From Phorcus lineatus (Eukaryota > Mollusca > Gastropoda > Trochida > Trochidae): a stretch of 64,000 nucleotides of DNA. The position numbers and the translations under genes were made by a program. The stretch spans positions 7,886,501 through 7,950,500 of the forward strand of contig OV121087.1 of assembly GCA_921293015.1 (NCBI GenBank). Reading direction: 5' to 3'. Positions 46,300 to 58,759 of this stretch are shown here, one piece after another (position 1 is the first letter of the stretch; the number at the start of each line of letters is the position of its first letter). The notes beneath the pieces were generated by a model. That model saw only the letters and a list, made by a program, of their open reading frames with translations, was not told the DNA's origin and did not search any database.

Positions 46300-49135
46300 G
46301 TGCTACTGTTAGGGGTTTGTTGGCATGTGGCACTGGCGGGGTTAATAGGTAGGTTCAGTAATTATTAGCCTCTGTTACACAGTTCTTGGATTATTGCATT
46401 AATTTGGGAAATTGGCAGTTGTTACATTATCTTTCTTTGTGTTGAAAGAAGTTGTGTTTATTGGCAATAATGAGTTTATTGTTCACGGTGTATTGAAATT
46501 TTGAATTTTATCACTTTTCTGCTAATGAGTCATTAATGATTCAATAATGTTTCTTTGTGTTGAGAAAACATGTTTGTATCATTGTCAGTGTCAGTACATA
46601 TCACATATTTGAATATCATTTGATAACATAAAATTCACTAAAATTGATACTTTTTCTTTGCATTCAATTTAATTGTACTAACTGTGTACATTATCTGCAT
46701 ATAATGGTGAATCATTCTTTATCAGCAAATGCATATGTTACTTTTGAAATTATTTTTAACGATTGATAAATAAGTCATAATTATGCAATCATCTGTTTTT
46801 CCCTATTTTAGAGTACATGGCTTAAATGTAAAATAAAAATATCATTAAAAATGTCCTATAAAAAAATATATTAAAAAAATCACCTTTCTCCCCTAATTAC
46901 CACTCAAAGAAAAGGGGCGGTTTGTTCCTACAGACAAAAACAAGTTTTTTTTAACTAAATGTAAAAAAAATTTTTTGATAGAGTATGCAGGGTAAACACG
47001 TCCAAAAGGTAGAACAAAGTAGCTTTGAGTTTGTGCGAGAATGCAAGCCCAGAGACATATAGACAGTAAATCTATGCAGTTGCATGACTCGGTGGGTCAT
47101 TGTGTTCGGCTCCGTTTACTGATAGACTCTGTGAACCAAAATAGCAACGCTCATTCTGTCTTGAGCATATCTTGTTAAAAACTTGCGTTGTTATGAAAGC
47201 CTTGTTTTATGTGGAATGTTATGATGAATCTGATGGAGGTATAGATTCTTCTCTTGATATGCTTTGATAAAAATACAATGAAAGAATTTCCATTAAGCTG
47301 GAATTCTTGTGTATGCTGTTTGTAATGAAGAGTAACCTTTTGGAAAATAGTTTTTAAGTGTAATGTTTTGCAACAAGATATATTTAGAGGGTGCTATCAA
47401 TTATATTATAAATATATCTTACTGATATAGAAATGTACTCTTCAAGAACAGATTATTGAAATTCCAACATGCTGGAATGAAAAGACGTGAAATTAGTTAC
47501 AAAATCTCCTGCCTTTTCGAGTCAAGGTCGAAATGATGATATAAGATGCCAAGAGATGGGCTTTTGTTTTTTTCTTGTCAATGATTGAAATTCTATGCAA
47601 GACTGTGGCTTACTTCAAATATCTCCAGCTATTTTCATCTTCAACTTTTCTTGTAGCATTGGGAGAATAGACGTTATGATGAGATATTGCAACAGTTTTA
47701 TTAGAGGTACAGCTCCTGACCTTCGATATCCATTTTTTAAAAACCGTTATATTCATAAATGAAATATTACTTCGAAGATAATGCAGTATATGAAAAATGC
47801 TTAAAATTCTTTTTTGTTAAAATATTTTGCAAAATTTCCTATTTAAGAAATGTGAGATCACTCATTGAGAACTCTTCTGTCTTGGTATTGAATGAAAGTG
47901 AATAATCTAGGAACAGCAAGTTTTCTTGATAACTTCATTTTGAAAATTTCAACGTTTTGTAGATGCTAACTCCTTGATTTGGTTGGACACACAGCGGATG
48001 TATACTTAAGTTGTAATTTAAACATAAGCCTGTAGGCTTTTATTTACTAGTCAACACATGGTGATTGGTAAAAGTTAAGTTGATTCAGCAATATTTTCTA
48101 GATACCTGAATAAGGATATTTAAGGAATTCTCTAAAAATGTTTGCAGGTAGATTTTCTGAGTCAGCATTAAAGCATTGGAATGTGGAAGTATTCACAAGT
48201 ATGGCTTACTAGCCTTTTTAGAATTCATCCCTTGGTTAACTTCATGTGATTCCAGTAAAAATGCCACTTATGTGGTTACGACCATATTTCCCAAAAGCAT
48301 GTGTTTAAATCAGAATATTATTTGAGACACAAGACATATTTCAGTTTGGAATGAGCTTAATTTCATAAGTGTAAGTACCTTATTGAAGTGGCATGTGAAC
48401 TTTAGCAAAACATTCTCCAAGCTACCTGAGAAAAGGTTAATTACAGGTATCAACCTGGATAATATGTTGAGACAACAGGGGCCAGGCTTCTTGCACGTTG
48501 TGTGACATCTATTTGTGGAGGGTTGGTGATATCTGTTCAAACAAGTTTACCGCTTCTGTAAACTCTCGGTATCTCTAAAATCAACATTCCTGGTTGACAA
48601 TGGACCAGTTTTGTTAGAACAGACCTCAAGTTGCCACACCACAGGGACCTTGGTTTGATGATGACATCACAGTTCTCTAGACATTCAGTGTTTAGAACAA
48701 AGTTCCAATTTGTGTTTTTCTTTATTAGCTCTTCCTTGTCACCTGTTCTGATCATTCATATTGATCACTTAGTTTAATTCCTTTTTATATGGTCTTTAAG
48801 TGAGATTTCGATTAAATGTTATCAACATTAAGAGATGCGTAACTGATAAAAGTAATTTTGTTTCAAATTATTTGGTCTAAAAACTTTCATAGTTCAGTAC
48901 TGTGGTGGATTATTACAGTTTTGATGTGAATGTAAAATTTAGACAATTTAAGGAATAAAAGGTTATAATGTTTTCCACTATTTATTTAAAATATGTCAAT
49001 CATGAGATCAACTTTAAAATATTAACCGAAGATGATATGTAATCATCATCTAAATGATCATAAAGAATTAGTGGTGTATCCAGTCTTGGTAAATTGAATA
49101 CAAGATCTATCGTTAATGATTTATGACTGTACCAA
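46300..49135. other. Intronic AT-rich sequence
   Basis: No supported gene or repeat. Short open frames only. Confidence 0.4.
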
Positions 49136-49330
49136 GTGGAGCACAGTGGTGTAGTAGTTATAATGCTCACCTCTCATTGCAACTGCCTGGGTTTGAATCC
49201 TGCTGGAGACACCAATTATTTTACCCGAGTCTCGTGTAGGATACAGTGCTGTATCCTTGGGCAAGGCACTTCATCCACATTTAATACATTCCACCCAGCT
49301 GTAAAAATGGGTCCCTGAAAACAGGATGTA
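49136..49330 (+). mobile_element. tRNA-derived SINE of a second family
   Basis: The head has an A-box-like GTGGTGTAGTAGTTA (49146-49160) and a B-box GGTTTGAATCC (49190-49200). The body has CCTTGGGCAAGGCACTTCAT and CCACCCAGCTGTAAAAATGG, a core I remember from widespread animal SINEs of the MetaSINE type; this is a recollection and not a search. It differs from the family at 38.3 kb. Confidence 0.75.
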
Positions 49331-51120
49331 TGGACTTACATGAAAGAGTTCAGTGTTTATAGCAGCTTTGAAAGTGGTATTCCTTCAGTAGGTATCACTT
49401 TGAGCAGGTATTAGTTTCCAGATATAGTGCCATATAGACATCCACATTATAATCAAGTAATCAACATCTTATTGATTGTCAAGAATCATTTGTGTGCCCC
49501 TGGAACCATCCTAATGGTTAATTTGCTCTGGCTGTTACAAACTATTGGATAACATGATTCATTGACATGACTAACAAAAAAAGCACATTAACATATGTGT
49601 GTAGCTGTGGGGCTTCTTTAGTCCATTGGACAACCTTTACAGCCTCTGTCCCTTATATCTTCAAGAAGCGAATACTCATCCAATTCAAAGGGCCCTAAAC
49701 CCTTTAAAGATAGCTAAATGACCCCCTCTACTTGTTAAGTGTATGTAATGTTGCACATGGCGAGGAGAGATTGAATTCAGCCGTAAATCCTTTGTAGCAG
49801 ACTCTATGGTGAGTGCCCCAGGTCATAGTACTGATTGTTTTTAGATGAGGCCAAACATTTATCTCTCCAGAATTCATTGTATAAGGAGAATAAAAGGCTT
49901 CCTCTGGTTCTTGGGAACTCAAGCTTCTGATTTGGTATTTACAAAGCTTTTTTGGGTTAAATTTTTTTAAAAATTTATATAACTACACTCGTTAACTCGT
50001 GATATTAATATAAAAGCTTGTTGCCATTGAAATAGTCAATCCAAAGTCCATATATTTTTTAAAAGTGATTTAGATTTAGATATCACATGTCTTCAGATGG
50101 ATTTTTATTTTGATAGAAAGTTTTTGGAAAATATTGCTTATCTTCAATATCAGTTGGAAAATAGTAATATTAATTTGTACTGACTCTGAAAGATATATTC
50201 CTTGAATCTGATTCAAGTCAAATTATATCCAAAGTGTTTATTTAAACTTTGTGTGAAAGGATGTTATGAAGTATTTAATTATATCAGTATTAACTTCCTT
50301 TTAAACTATAACTAATGTCATTTATCAGGTGTTCCTGCAGTTGTTGTCAGTGTTTATGTTTTATATGGAAATAAGGAATGGTTCGTTAAAATAAGGCTAA
50401 GAAGTTTCCCCTAGCTTGATTTCTTGAAAGGAAACATTCATTAACTCACGAAACTCAAAGAAAATAAGCATATATATATTTATAAATGCAAGTATGTGTC
50501 TGATAATCTGTCAAGTCAGCATTTTCTTTTGCTATCTACTTTAAGCGACCACAATTCAAACCTTCAACCTACACCTTCAATGTAAAGCCCAGTACAAGCT
50601 CCGTGGAGGAAGTTATGTATACAAACATATAGAACTTATATCAGCCGAACTGGCAGGTGTTATATGACTTAACACATTGCATCATGCCTGGTCATCCTCC
50701 ACTGACCAATCGGACAGCCAGCCAGGTAGTTGACCTCTGGGGGTTGTCTCAATACCTCCATTGGGTTTTACTCAGCTGACTGTGTGTGCAGCGCTGATGA
50801 AAAAATCAATGAACATGTCTGGGCCGGGATGTGTTGGTGAGGAGAGAGAAGCCGTCGAAATTGTCACTCCTTGAGATGCGGACCAGAAATCATTTATTTA
50901 AGATAAAAAATAGTTAGTGTGATATGTTTGAGAAACTGAAATAGGGTAGTGGGTCTCGGATGTAATAGGATAATTTGAATAGGGAGTTAGACACTGCTGG
51001 GAATTGATATACAAATATATTTCATGCTTATGTAACTTGATAAAATATGTAAAAATACGGGTGCTGAAAAATGGGAATCCTTACAGAATGATAAGATCTA
51101 ATAGGTGTGTAGAGATATAT
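49331..51120. other. Intronic sequence with a GC-richer block
   Basis: No supported gene. The block at 50560-50840 is GC-richer and more complex than its surroundings and could hold a regulatory element or untranslated exon. Confidence 0.35.
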
Positions 51121-51126
51121 TTCTTT

Positions 51127-51167
51127 AACGCCGCTTGGGCAATATTTCAGCCATCAGCGGCCATATA
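51127..51167 (-). repeat. Remnant of a SINE 3' tail
   Basis: TTTAACGCCGCTTGGGCAAT then ATTTCAGCC is the reverse-oriented conserved SINE tail. It closely matches the remnant at 7255-7292 and the tail of the SINE at 38.6 kb. Confidence 0.5.
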
Positions 51168-51825
51168 TTTGAAGGAATATATGAATTGTTTTTGACTTGA
51201 ATTATTCAGTTTGTAGAGAAAAGTTTGTGTATTTGCTGAATCTTTTAGCAGTTTTACTTCAAGGGTTACAGGTTTAAGACATTTAGCATTCTTTGTTTAA
51301 TAATTTTTCATCACAAATGTCTGTAGCAAATATTGAAATATGATAAAGTTGTCTCAGCATATCTTTTTGACAAAGTTTGCAATGAATTCTATGTAATATA
51401 TTTTTGCTTTTCAAGACTCACAATCTAAATTGACAACCTTTAGGAGAATCAAGTAAACAGCTGAATTTTTCATTTCTCCCATACATGGATAGAAAAGGTT
51501 TTTTTTAAAATTATGTCTGTAATAAGTGTTTTTTTATTAATTCAACAAATTAATGGATTAGACTACCAAGGATTCAGATAATCGATTATAATAAATATCA
51601 AATCCGACTTAATAAAAATGCAAAGTATTGAATGTCATCTCAGAATTCAAATTGACGATAATGACTTTAAAAAAAAAAGATTTTTAACAGACTTCGTTTT
51701 CTTTGAGGTAATCGATTATGATAAATCTCATATTCAACTTTATAAAAATGCAAAGTGTTAAAAGTTAAAATTCAAAATTACCATAATGATCCAAAAAAAT
51801 ATTGTTAACAGACTTCTCTGTTCAG

Positions 51826-52219
51826 GTGCTCCGTAACTATAGTGAGTGAGGAATTGAGCGAGTAATTTCACAGTGGGTTGGTTATGACACAACCCCCGGT
51901 AGGTCGGCCGGTGAGGGTGACGCGAGTTAGAGAGGTAGCTCAACTGACTGTACAGCTAGCCCAGTGAACGCATAGTTAGTCATCGGAGCACAAACAAACT
52001 CACACTCACTCAGGGCAAGTTGTGTGGACACTAGCATGCAGTCAGTTACTAGCTGGGATTGGATCTTACTTGTACCTCACCAAGACTGTCTGCTCGTACC
52101 ATTTACTGTAACTTGGTACAACTAATTGACACAATTAAGGAAGCGGTGTGACATTTCGGACGTTAATGTTCAGAGTTAGGTCAGGGAGAGGAAGACGTTT
52201 CCCCGAGTGAACCATTCAT
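51826..52219 (+). other. Candidate untranslated exon or alternative first exon
   Basis: A good acceptor, ACTTCTCTGTTCAG, ends at 51825 and a donor, CAT then GTGAGT, starts at 52220. The 394 bp between them are distinctly GC-richer than both sides (for example GGTCGGCCGGTGAGGGTGACG). There is no long open frame, so it would be 5'UTR of the brat-type gene. Splice evidence would be needed to accept it. Confidence 0.3.
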
Positions 52220-55173
52220 GTGAGTTGCCCTAACAAAGCCTTTGTGTGAATTGCTCTTTCCTTTGGCCTGTGTGGGTCAGCCACTTCTTGTGTCTAATGG
52301 CCGTCAGAACTGATGCTGTCTGTGAGGTTATACATTAATGTGATATTTATATATTTGACCTAGTTTGCCTGTGTTTGGCCTGTCAGACAATTCGACTGAC
52401 GTTTAGCTGTCATATTATTCGGTCTCCCAGACAGTCAGTTACTGGGGTCTGTCTCGCTGTTTCCACTGATGACATGCCGCAAACAGTTGGATTTACATTT
52501 CTGTGTGGACATTGCAAGTTCCCTGGAAGCATTCAGTTAAGAAAACTTTGGACTGTCTGGAAATTTAGAATAGTCTTGTGATTGAATATTCATGACTTGC
52601 TCAGAATTCCTTTCTCCGCCTGTCCAAGATATTACTTTCTCCAGATAAGTATCTGGCATACGTAGAAACTCAGCAAAGTGGGTTGGAGAGTAAGTACTTT
52701 AGAATACTTTTGTGATTAAACATTCATGACTTACTCAGAATCTAGTTCTCTCCCATCATAGGAATTATTTTCTCCAGATACGTATCTCTTTATCTAGAAA
52801 CTCCAGGGTAGGGGAGTACTGTTTTAAAAAATTAAGTCAGTCTCTACATATTCTAGTCGTTGGATGGGTATTTGCTTGATGTAGCAAAAAATTCAGGAAA
52901 ATGTGTTGTGAAAAGTAATATTGATTGTCAAGATGTAAGTAATGTTGACAAAAGTAGACCAAATCAGTGCTAGTTGTTATGCAAGGCCACCAAACCGATA
53001 TTCATTATCCATCTCTGTGTAATAATGTGTGTAACTTGGCCCACATGTTAAGCCTACTTAGGTATATTGACTAGTCGGCAGTTAAGTAATTACTCCGCAG
53101 AGTGACTAGTTGTATAACCTATGGCCACCCAGTGCAACATGAGCAAGCCTCCCTTTCAACTCACTGTAAATGTTAGGCCTGTTTTATTTGGACTTGGGGT
53201 GGAGTTTTCTTCCCTGCATACGATACAGTGGTACCTAAATAGTACCTTTTAGTTTTTTTCCAGCCAATCTGTGCTAATTGGGAGAAGAAATCAAACTCTT
53301 TGGAAAATGGGATAATTGTTTGCTCAGGTGATTTGTTGACCTTTGCTTCTCCTTTGAAATGTTTTTGCTAGGATACATCTTTAAACGTTAATTCAAGTCA
53401 GGAGTCTTAACTATATGGTGATAAATTGCTTAGAATGAAGGCTGCTTTTAAATGTTTTAAGGGTTAGTTAAGAAATAGAGAAAGTGTTAAGAAATTTATA
53501 TATTTGAATCATTTTTATCACTGGTTTTATGTGATTATATACATATAGAAGCGAAAGTTGTCAAATCATCATGCTTAGTTGATGAAATACAATATCAAAA
53601 TCTTGTTCAAGTTGTCAAAATATCATTTTGTCATGTCATACAATTTCATTATCAGTTTTTATATCTGTTTTGATTGCTGAATTCTGATAATGACTTGTAG
53701 TATTTTTGATAGTTGACCAGGAAGTAGGTTGTTATTTTCTCTACTATGTGTACAGTGCTTTGTCATAAGGACGACAGGGGCAGTCACTGTGATGTTCCAG
53801 TTATAGCCAGTACCTTCCGTTTATATTTAGAACTTGTGCAAAGCTAGTTAAACAATCCATAGCTCAACTGTTTGATATTCTCCTCTGCTTTGGTATCTTA
53901 GGTAAGGCATTTTACTAACTGAAATAAAAACATAGTTCTAATTCATGTCATTTAATTGTTTATGTTTTGGCAAGTTTTGAAGTTTGAGAGTTAAATTATG
54001 AATATCTTTTTGTTGCTATTAATGAGAATATTAAATGCTGATCATCGTAAATCCACTTATAAAATTTTTTAGAACTGATATCAACAGTTATAATTATTTT
54101 CAATAAAGATAAAGGGTTTTTGCTAGGGAAATAAAAAAAAGTATATGAAGCTGCAGATTTTAATCATTTAACACAAAATGTAACCTCAGGAGTGTCTAAA
54201 TAGAAATTAAAGTTGACCTTAAATAAAGCTCTCAACTAAGATCTTTTTAACTGTTAATCCTCTTTTGTACATACTGTAGACTGCATCTAATTAATTTTTC
54301 ATCAGTCATTGACTTGAGATGTTTGTGACATCACTTTGTGTAATAACATCACCTCGATTGAAGTGATAACATCACCCCTGGTTGTTAAATACCGCATAGC
54401 GTCCATGTTTTGGTGTGCTATATTTAGCCATGACTGAGTAGAGGCTTTAGGTGGGAGATATTGACTGTTATCAATCAAACTCAGTCACAGGCATGCCTGG
54501 TGATCATTGAAAGATGGATGTGACGTCTTTTTTTCTTTTTTCGGGAATGTCATGTCTTCAGTTAGATTGGGAGGTTGCTTCAAGGCTTTCCGTTCTGGAT
54601 TTGCTCTGATTGGTTTGCAAATGACATATTTGGAATTGGTTACTGGTATTTATTCTTTGGTTGTACTTGAAGATCTTGGTTACTATGGTGACAGTGCTCT
54701 ACTGGAATCATGAAGTATTTCTGAATGAATGAATGCTTACGTATACATCACACAATATGACTTTATAGTTTGTGCAAAATGTAAAAGTGATTGAATTAAC
54801 AAAAGTTGTAATTATGATGTTAAATAGATATAATAAATATAAATCTATGTAAAATAGAATAATTTTCATGGTTTTATAAGAAAGTGAATATGTTGATATT
54901 TCTGAAGATATTGATGAAGTTTAGTAACTTAATATTTTTAAAGTTTCGTTCCTTTTTCTTTAATTATGATTGGAATAAAATTATGTGTACCTTTTTGTTT
55001 TTTTGATGAGAAGGGAGTTTACAGAAATCATGCAGGAACATTTTTCATTTTTAACTTGAACTTTTGAGATATATTTTTTTCAATGTACACATGTAGAAAT
55101 AATGGTGTTTCTCAGAATCAAACTTAATAAAAAAGAAAAAGAATGTTTCATAGAAAGAAATCCTAATGTTTTC
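52220..55173. other. Intronic AT-rich sequence before the brat-type coding exon
   Basis: No supported gene or repeat. It runs into the acceptor at 55187. Confidence 0.4.
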
Positions 55174-55187
55174 CTTCTATGTTGCAG
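55165..55187 (+). promoter_or_regulatory. Splice acceptor of the brat-type coding exon
   Basis: TTTTCCTTCTATGTTGCAG, a strong pyrimidine tract with AG at 55186-55187. It leaves 63 nt of 5'UTR before the ATG at 55251. Confidence 0.65.
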
Positions 55188-55250
55188 GTGCAATTTATAA
55201 GGTTTAACTGAAGTGCTGTGGACGGACGGAAGGACGGACCTGCGCTCAAA

Positions 55251-57494
55251 ATGGCCTCCCCTACGCCCTCCCAGAGTGACACCCTCACGACCGCTTCCAA
55301 CTCCTCTGACAGCGAGATGGAGACTGCGGGACTCAACACGCGCTGCACACTATGCAGCGACACCTTCTCCATGCCCAAGGTTCTGAGCTGCTTCCACACC
55401 TTCTGCCAGCCCTGTCTGGAGAAGATCCAGACTGACACGGACAAGGTCTCGTGTCCCGAGTGTCACTTCGATACATATCTCGGAGCAGAAGGGCTCACAG
55501 GGCTCAAGCAGGACTACGCCGTCAGCAACATCCTGGAGACCTCTGCCCTAGACCCAAGTGCCTTGCATTGCACAGGATGCAAAAGCAAAGAAACGAATGC
55601 TGTAGCGCGGTGTTTTGACTGCTCCAACTTCCTGTGTGCCAACTGCGTGATGGCGCACCAGTTCATGCATTGTTTTGAAGGACACAGGGTGGTGAGTCTA
55701 GGCGACCTACAGATGAACAAAGAGGAAGGCTCTAAGTCGGACAAGGCTGTCAGCTGTCCCAAACATAAGAATGATGTGCTGAAGTTCTACTGCAAAACAT
55801 GTGCTCAGCCTATTTGCAAGGAGTGCACCGTGTTTGACCATGGTCGAGGCCATGAATGCCAGTTTCTTATGGATGTTGCTGACAAGCAGATAGACATGTT
55901 GCGCCATCTGGAAGGTGATGCCAGAACCAAAGTAAGTGACCTGAGAATTTCGGCGAAAGGAATAGAGCACATCTCCGGGAATCTGCAGTCACAGTACCAC
56001 AAGGCTCAGAATGACATTAATGACACGTACAACTTCTACCGTGCGATGTTGGAGGAACGCAAGACTGAGGCTTTGAAGGAGTTGGACCAGGCCTTCAACA
56101 CAAAGCAGGTCGCCATCAGCACCCTGGCCCAGAAAATCCAAGAGAGCGTTGAGAAACTGTACCAAGGTGTTGAGTTCATCGACAAACTCCTAAAGCATGC
56201 CTCTGTCACTGAGGCCCTCCTCCTGAAGACCTTTGTAGAACAGAGGTTCCAGAATATGTTTAACTTTCTTCCAGATCTGAACAATCAGGGATACTTTGAG
56301 GTCGAATTTGTCTCCAACTTCCAGGCTATCCAGACCGGAGTCCGCAACACGTTCGGATACGTGCGACAAGGAAACGAAACAATGCAGACCCCAAAGCCTC
56401 AACCAATCGCACGCCCTACAACAAATGGGTTCATCCCCACCACAAGCCTGAGCAATGGTCACATATTTGATCAAGTTGACACCGTTAACCTTGCCAAAGA
56501 TTTCACAAACACCGGCCTTATCTTCCCTCCTAACGATAGCAATCAGTACGAGAAGTGGTCCAGCGGACTGGACATTCTCTCCAATGGGATCGATGTCTTC
56601 TCTCCATCAGCCGACCCCATCAATGACCTCACATCGAAGCTGATCAGCACCAGTATCTACCCACCCAAGTCGCAGATCCGACGCCAGAAGATGATCTACC
56701 ACTGTCGCTTCGGAGAATTCGGAGTCCTAGAAGGCCAGTTCACAGAGCCCAGTGGAGTTGCAGTCAATGCTCAGAATGATATTATTGTTGCTGACACCAA
56801 CAACCACCGTATCCAGATCTTTGACAAGGAGGGTAGGTTCAAGTTTCAGTTCGGCGAGTGCGGAAAGCGAGATGGACAATTGCTGTACCCCAACCGAGTG
56901 TCTGTTGTCCGGTCCTCAGGCGACATCATCGTGACAGAACGTAGTCCTACTCATCAGATCCAGATCTATAACCAATATGGCCAGTTTGTCCGCAAGTTTG
57001 GCGCCAATGTATTGCAGCATCCAAGAGGCGTTACTGTCGACAACAAAGGGCGGATCATCATTGTTGAATGCAAGGTGATGAGGGTGATCATCTTTGATCA
57101 GTTTGGAAATGTTCTCAACAAGTTTGGCTGCTCAAAACACCTCCAGTTCCCAAACAGCGTGGTCGTCAACGACAAGGAAGAGATCTTTATCAGCGACAAC
57201 CGGGCTCACTGCGTAAAGGTCTTCAACTACCAGGGTGTGTTTCTGCGACAGATTGGCGGCGAAGGCGTCACCAACTATCCGATTGGAGTGGGTATCAACT
57301 CTTCAGGAGAAGTTCTTGTGGCGGACAATCACAACAACTTTAACCTTACAATCTTCACTCAAGAGGGCCAGCTCATAAACGCCCTTGAGTCCAAGGTCAA
57401 ACATGCACAGTGCTTCGACGTTGCCCTAATGGATGATGGATCTGTGGTTCTTGCCAGTAAAGACTACAAACTGTACATCTACAAATACATGTAA
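55251..57494 (+). CDS. brat: TRIM-NHL RNA-binding protein of the Brat / NCL-1 class, with RING finger
   Basis: A single exon of 747 codons. The start is the ATG in AAAATGG at 55251; an upstream GTG at 55218 is in frame but not a credible animal start. Domains in order: a serine/threonine-rich N-terminus (1-29); a complete C3HC4 RING (C32, C35, C47, H49, C52, C55, C68, C71); B-box 1 (about 107-145); B-box 2 (C169, H172, C181, C184, C189, C192, H197, H201); a coiled coil (about 205-330); a low-complexity linker (375-478); and six NHL repeats forming a propeller (about 482-746). The NHL part is almost residue-for-residue Drosophila Brat (for example FTEPSGVAVNAQNDIIVADT and NNHRIQIFDKEGRFKFQFG). 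There is no filamin domain between coiled coil and NHL, which separates it from TRIM2/3/71. Family knowledge: Brat NHL binds U-rich UUGUU motifs and represses mRNAs with Pumilio and Nanos, in neural and germline differentiation. The RING implies ubiquitin-ligase capacity, which Drosophila Brat and NCL-1 have lost. Confidence 0.97.
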   Translation: MASPTPSQSDTLTTASNSSDSEMETAGLNTRCTLCSDTFSMPKVLSCFHTFCQPCLEKIQTDTDKVSCPECHFDTYLGAEGLTGLKQDYAVSNILETSALDPSALHCTGCKSKETNAVARCFDCSNFLCANCVMAHQFMHCFEGHRVVSLGDLQMNKEEGSKSDKAVSCPKHKNDVLKFYCKTCAQPICKECTVFDHGRGHECQFLMDVADKQIDMLRHLEGDARTKVSDLRISAKGIEHISGNLQSQYHKAQNDINDTYNFYRAMLEERKTEALKELDQAFNTKQVAISTLAQKIQESVEKLYQGVEFIDKLLKHASVTEALLLKTFVEQRFQNMFNFLPDLNNQGYFEVEFVSNFQAIQTGVRNTFGYVRQGNETMQTPKPQPIARPTTNGFIPTTSLSNGHIFDQVDTVNLAKDFTNTGLIFPPNDSNQYEKWSSGLDILSNGIDVFSPSADPINDLTSKLISTSIYPPKSQIRRQKMIYHCRFGEFGVLEGQFTEPSGVAVNAQNDIIVADTNNHRIQIFDKEGRFKFQFGECGKRDGQLLYPNRVSVVRSSGDIIVTERSPTHQIQIYNQYGQFVRKFGANVLQHPRGVTVDNKGRIIIVECKVMRVIIFDQFGNVLNKFGCSKHLQFPNSVVVNDKEEIFISDNRAHCVKVFNYQGVFLRQIGGEGVTNYPIGVGINSSGEVLVADNHNNFNLTIFTQEGQLINALESKVKHAQCFDVALMDDGSVVLASKDYKLYIYKYM

Positions 57495-58743
57495 ACCTGA
57501 AGCTGCATGTGTGTGTTGTTTACCCGAGTGCACTTGGGCTATTTTATGTTGATCTGCTCCTTGCGACGAAAGAGGAGCAATACTTCTCGGCTCAGCCTGG
57601 GATTGCCTACCAGACGTTGTTGTAGCTTCTTGGGCTATCGTCTCATAATCATGTACTTGAGTAATGGCCGTGTTAAATGGCAAAGCCAGAGTTTTAGTTA
57701 AATATGAAACAAATGTTACTCTTTCTTCATGAACTAGTCAACTCACCCGTAGATATTTTGTTAAACCGAGGTGACTCGGTTTTGAAAGGTTCACATTTCG
57801 TTCAATTTAACAATTCCTTGTCAGTATTTAAACACTGTTGTTCTCCACTGTTATGCTTGATTTAATTTCGTTGATATAAATCCACTCCTGTCAGCATCAA
57901 AAAACCATGTCTTTAATATACAGAATGTGATATAGTTAGCCGGTCGTTGTGGCTTAGCAGCATATTGTCATTTTTTTTCTGCAGATTATTTAAATCAGCT
58001 GTGTTTTTTAAAACTAAGTTATTATTGATTGTAGTTTTGCATGGTGTTAGACCGCAAGGTCATGCTTTAGTTATTTATCAATATTTTTCTTTTGTTTATT
58101 TGCATTGTTGACAATTTTGTACTTTACCCCCACCCATGTTCAAATAACGATTGATATTTATCATCAGTTATCAGACCTCCCTCTTTGTAAAGTTGACAAA
58201 CATGGTCTTCAAAACCCTGTCGTTAAAAATTCAATTTGGAAGCATTTACTTCAGAGTGAACTATACACTTTTGAGAATTTCAAGCAGTTTTGGAGGATAT
58301 TTTATTTCTGAAATCTTTACTGATAAGGGTTTACTTTTGAAAAGAATGACATCATAGCTCAAATAAGCTTTCCAAAGGGGAAGGACTTGTTTACTGTGTA
58401 TGTGTAGGGGTGTAACGATTCTCGCACCATCCTTGTATGATGGCAGGTACAGATTTGTTGATTTTGAGTTAATGAAATGAGATTCTTGAATGGATTTTTG
58501 CCAGAAAACAAGTGTATTTTTTTACAAGATGAGTACAAATGGCAGATGGTCTGCTGTACCCAAAGTCAAAGAGATTACGAGAATCGTAGCAACCCTTGAA
58601 TGTGCTACCTCACTAAGTTGCAATATAGCTTGTTACAAAGTGGAAATGTGGTATATGCAAATAAGAATGTTGTTTGCCATATCCAATATATCCGCTCACG
58701 GCGGACTAAGATTGCCAGCGCCACCTGTCCTCCGTCCTCACAA

Positions 58744-58759
58744 TAAGGGGAGGTAACTC
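58744..58759 (+). repeat. Short repeat motif of the AAGGGAGATAACTC type
   Basis: AAGGGGAGGTAACTCC. Related copies lie at 60289-60300 (reverse), 62590-62603 (reverse, diverged) and 62921-62934. I remember this short motif as very common in molluscan genomes. Confidence 0.5.

Larger units (their letters stand above)
35294..55187 (+). other. Probable long 5' intron(s) of the brat-type gene
   Basis: About 20 kb of AT-rich sequence separates the promoter-like patch from a strong acceptor at 55187. No protein gene is recognisable inside. It contains SINE copies, a 2.43-kb terminal-inverted-repeat element, a degenerate minisatellite, and a few GC-richer blocks that may be further untranslated exons (46008-46052, 51826-52219; 50560-50840 is also GC-richer). 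The intron assignment is inferred from the splice signals and from the lack of any other gene. Confidence 0.4.

Noticed and set aside
49146-49205. Possible tRNA gene
   Set aside because: Internal promoter boxes only; the downstream body shows that it is a SINE head.
55218-55250. In-frame GTG start eleven codons before the brat ATG
   Set aside because: Animal nuclear genes do not normally use GTG, and the next ATG at 55251 has an A-rich Kozak-like context followed by G.
55163-56474. Several minus-strand open frames across the brat exon
   Set aside because: They are shadows of a GC-rich, strongly conserved coding exon on the + strand and have no domain of their own.
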